The notes under the pieces are model-generated. The model was not told where the DNA came from, did no database searches, and worked only from the letters and a program-made list of their open reading frames with translations. This document shows, in pieces, positions 4,524 to 5,652 of a stretch of 5,652 nucleotides of DNA. The translations under genes were made by a program, and so were the position numbers. Numbering within the stretch: the first letter of the stretch is position 1; each line of letters begins with the position of its first letter. The stretch covers positions 1-5,652 of the forward strand of contig JAHFNP010000024.1 of NCBI GenBank assembly GCA_023267245.1, in the 5' to 3' direction. This stretch comes from Candidatus Nomurabacteria bacterium (GTDB lineage Bacteria; Patescibacteriota; Minisyncoccia; Phycocordibacterales; UBA9973).

Positions 4524-5652
4524 ACACTAAAAAAGTTAAATATTCCAGACAAACCGGGAGTCTACTTCTTCAAAAAAAATAAGGAAATTCTTTATATCGG
4601 CAAGGCGACATCTTTGCGCGATCGGGTTAAAAGCTACTTTGGCAAAGATTTGATCTCGACGAGAGGACCTTTGATTTTGGATATGATTTTCAAGGCCAAG
4701 GGATTGAAGTGGGTTGAAACGGATTCTGTTTTGGAAGCTTTAATTCTTGAAGCGAATTTAATCAAAAAATATCAGCCGATTTACAATACGAAAGAAAAAA
4801 GCGATAAGAGTTTTAATTATGTTTGTATTACCCGAGAGCCTCTACCGAAAGTAATTATCAAAAGAGGTAAGGATATCCAATCTACGCCATGGCGTAGATG
4901 TAAAATTTACGGCCCTTTTCCAAATGGAATGCAGCTCCGAGAAGCGCTCAAAATTATAAGAAAAATATTTCCTTTCTTTGATGAAAAGTCTAAGGTGAAG
5001 GGGAGATATGAATTCTATCGCCAACTGGGTCTCGCACCTTCGAAGGAAGATAGAAAAGAATATTTGAGGAATATTAGAAATATAAAATTGTTTTTTGAAG
5101 GCAAGAAAGCAAGAGTGGTCAAAAGTTTAGAACGCGATATGAAAACACTTGCAAAGGAACACAAATTTGAAGAAGCTGGCCGTGTCCGGAATCAAATTTT
5201 CGCTTTAAAGCATATTCAAGATGTGGCTTTGATTAAAGAAGATAGATTTACTGAAAGTAATTCTATCTTCAGGATAGAAGCGTATGATATCGCCCACATG
5301 GGAGGCAAACAGATGGTCGGAGTTATGACTGTGGTTGAAGACGGCGAAGTAAATAAAAACGAATACAGGAAATTTAAAATCAAAGGATTTGAGAAAGCAA
5401 ATGATACCGGCGCATTGCTTGAAGTTTTGGAGCGGAGATTTTCGCACTCAGAGTGGTCTATGCCGAAGCTTGTTGTGATTGATGGAGGAAAAGCACAAAT
5501 CAATACTGCTTTGAAATTTCAGGAAAAAGTCGGACTTCAAATACCAGTTGTATCTGTGGTGAAAGACGAGCACCATAAGCCGAAAGGATTTCTAGGCGAT
5601 AAAAACTATATCTCAAGGCATGAAGGGGAAATATTACTTGCAAATAGCGAAG
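4512..5652 (+). CDS. uvrC: Excinuclease ABC subunit C (UvrC), partial: 3' end outside window
   Basis: UvrC is the endonuclease that cuts both sides of the lesion after UvrB has marked it. The frame runs unbroken for 380 residues from the ATG at 4512 to the window edge. Residues 14-92 are the GIY-YIG nuclease domain that makes the 3' cut: PGVYFF, LYIGKA (27-32), the R36/R38 region and LEALILEANLIKKYQ with the catalytic-type Glu. Residues about 202-240 are the UVR domain that pairs with that of UvrB. From about 252 begins the RNase H-like domain for the 5' cut, with YDIAHM (D259) and VVIDGG (D324), two of the Asp-Asp-His catalytic residues; the His and the C-terminal helix-hairpin-helix motifs lie beyond the window. 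The four cysteines that bind a [4Fe-4S] cluster in E. coli UvrC are absent: the aligned segment reads EFYRQLGLAPS (167-177), and the only cysteines are C105 and C130, outside that segment. No Shine-Dalgarno site precedes the start. Confidence 0.97.
   Translation, partial: MNSQTLKKLNIPDKPGVYFFKKNKEILYIGKATSLRDRVKSYFGKDLISTRGPLILDMIFKAKGLKWVETDSVLEALILEANLIKKYQPIYNTKEKSDKSFNYVCITREPLPKVIIKRGKDIQSTPWRRCKIYGPFPNGMQLREALKIIRKIFPFFDEKSKVKGRYEFYRQLGLAPSKEDRKEYLRNIRNIKLFFEGKKARVVKSLERDMKTLAKEHKFEEAGRVRNQIFALKHIQDVALIKEDRFTESNSIFRIEAYDIAHMGGKQMVGVMTVVEDGEVNKNEYRKFKIKGFEKANDTGALLEVLERRFSHSEWSMPKLVVIDGGKAQINTALKFQEKVGLQIPVVSVVKDEHHKPKGFLGDKNYISRHEGEILLANSE
4880..4899. repeat. Perfect 20-bp palindrome inside uvrC
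   Basis: The 20 bases centred on CCATGG at 4887-4892 are identical to their reverse complement, with half-site ATCTACGCCA. They encode QSTPWRR (residues 123-129), a variable loop just before the conserved KIYGPFPNG. There is no spacer, so RNA could form at most an 8-bp stem with a 4-nt loop. Confidence 0.7.

Noticed and set aside
4571..4578. A8 run near the uvrC start as a programmed slippage site
   Set aside because: Such runs are common in AT-rich genes; there is no downstream structure and no alternative frame of interest.

Overview
This window holds the three genes of bacterial nucleotide excision repair, all on the + strand: the 3' end of uvrB (to 355), a complete uvrA (about 1313-3925) and the 5' two-thirds of uvrC (4512 to the window edge). 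Between them sit short, AT-rich minus-strand genes that I cannot assign to any family: a two-gene operon (1154-386) and a single gene for a small four-helix membrane protein (4448-3975).

The organism looks like a bacterium of the Patescibacteria / Candidate Phyla Radiation, probably a Parcubacteria-like lineage. This is an inference from the compact UvrA, the weak or absent Shine-Dalgarno sites before most genes, the uvrB/uvrA/uvrC cluster and my memory of similar UvrA sequences. It was not tested by search. The code looks standard: TGA is used as a stop by two minus-strand genes, and no uvr frame has an internal TGA.

Layout: uvrB ends into a 12-bp hairpin (357-383) that also terminates the minus-strand operon. 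That operon encodes a two-helix membrane protein (1154-708) followed after 1 nt by a basic 106-residue protein (706-386). Its promoter (TTGACA-17-TATTAT) lies back to back with the uvrA promoter (TTGTCA-16-TATAAT), and the two -35 boxes share five bases. uvrA ends in a second hairpin (3927-3958), again shared with an oncoming minus-strand gene. That gene starts 63 bp from uvrC, and its predicted promoter overlaps that of uvrC. The uvrC promoter places transcription start at or beside the ATG, so the uvrC mRNA is probably leaderless.

UvrA finds damage and loads UvrB, UvrB verifies it, and UvrC cuts on both sides. The visible catalytic and nucleotide-binding motifs are intact, but the set is trimmed. 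UvrA lacks the insertion domain and has Asp in place of one zinc-finger Cys. UvrC lacks all four cysteines that bind the [4Fe-4S] cluster in E. coli UvrC. These losses, the two minus-strand cassettes with shared divergent promoters, and a perfect 20-bp palindrome inside uvrC are the most interesting points. I saw no RNA gene, CRISPR array, insertion sequence or origin, and no gene-free stretch over 300 bases.
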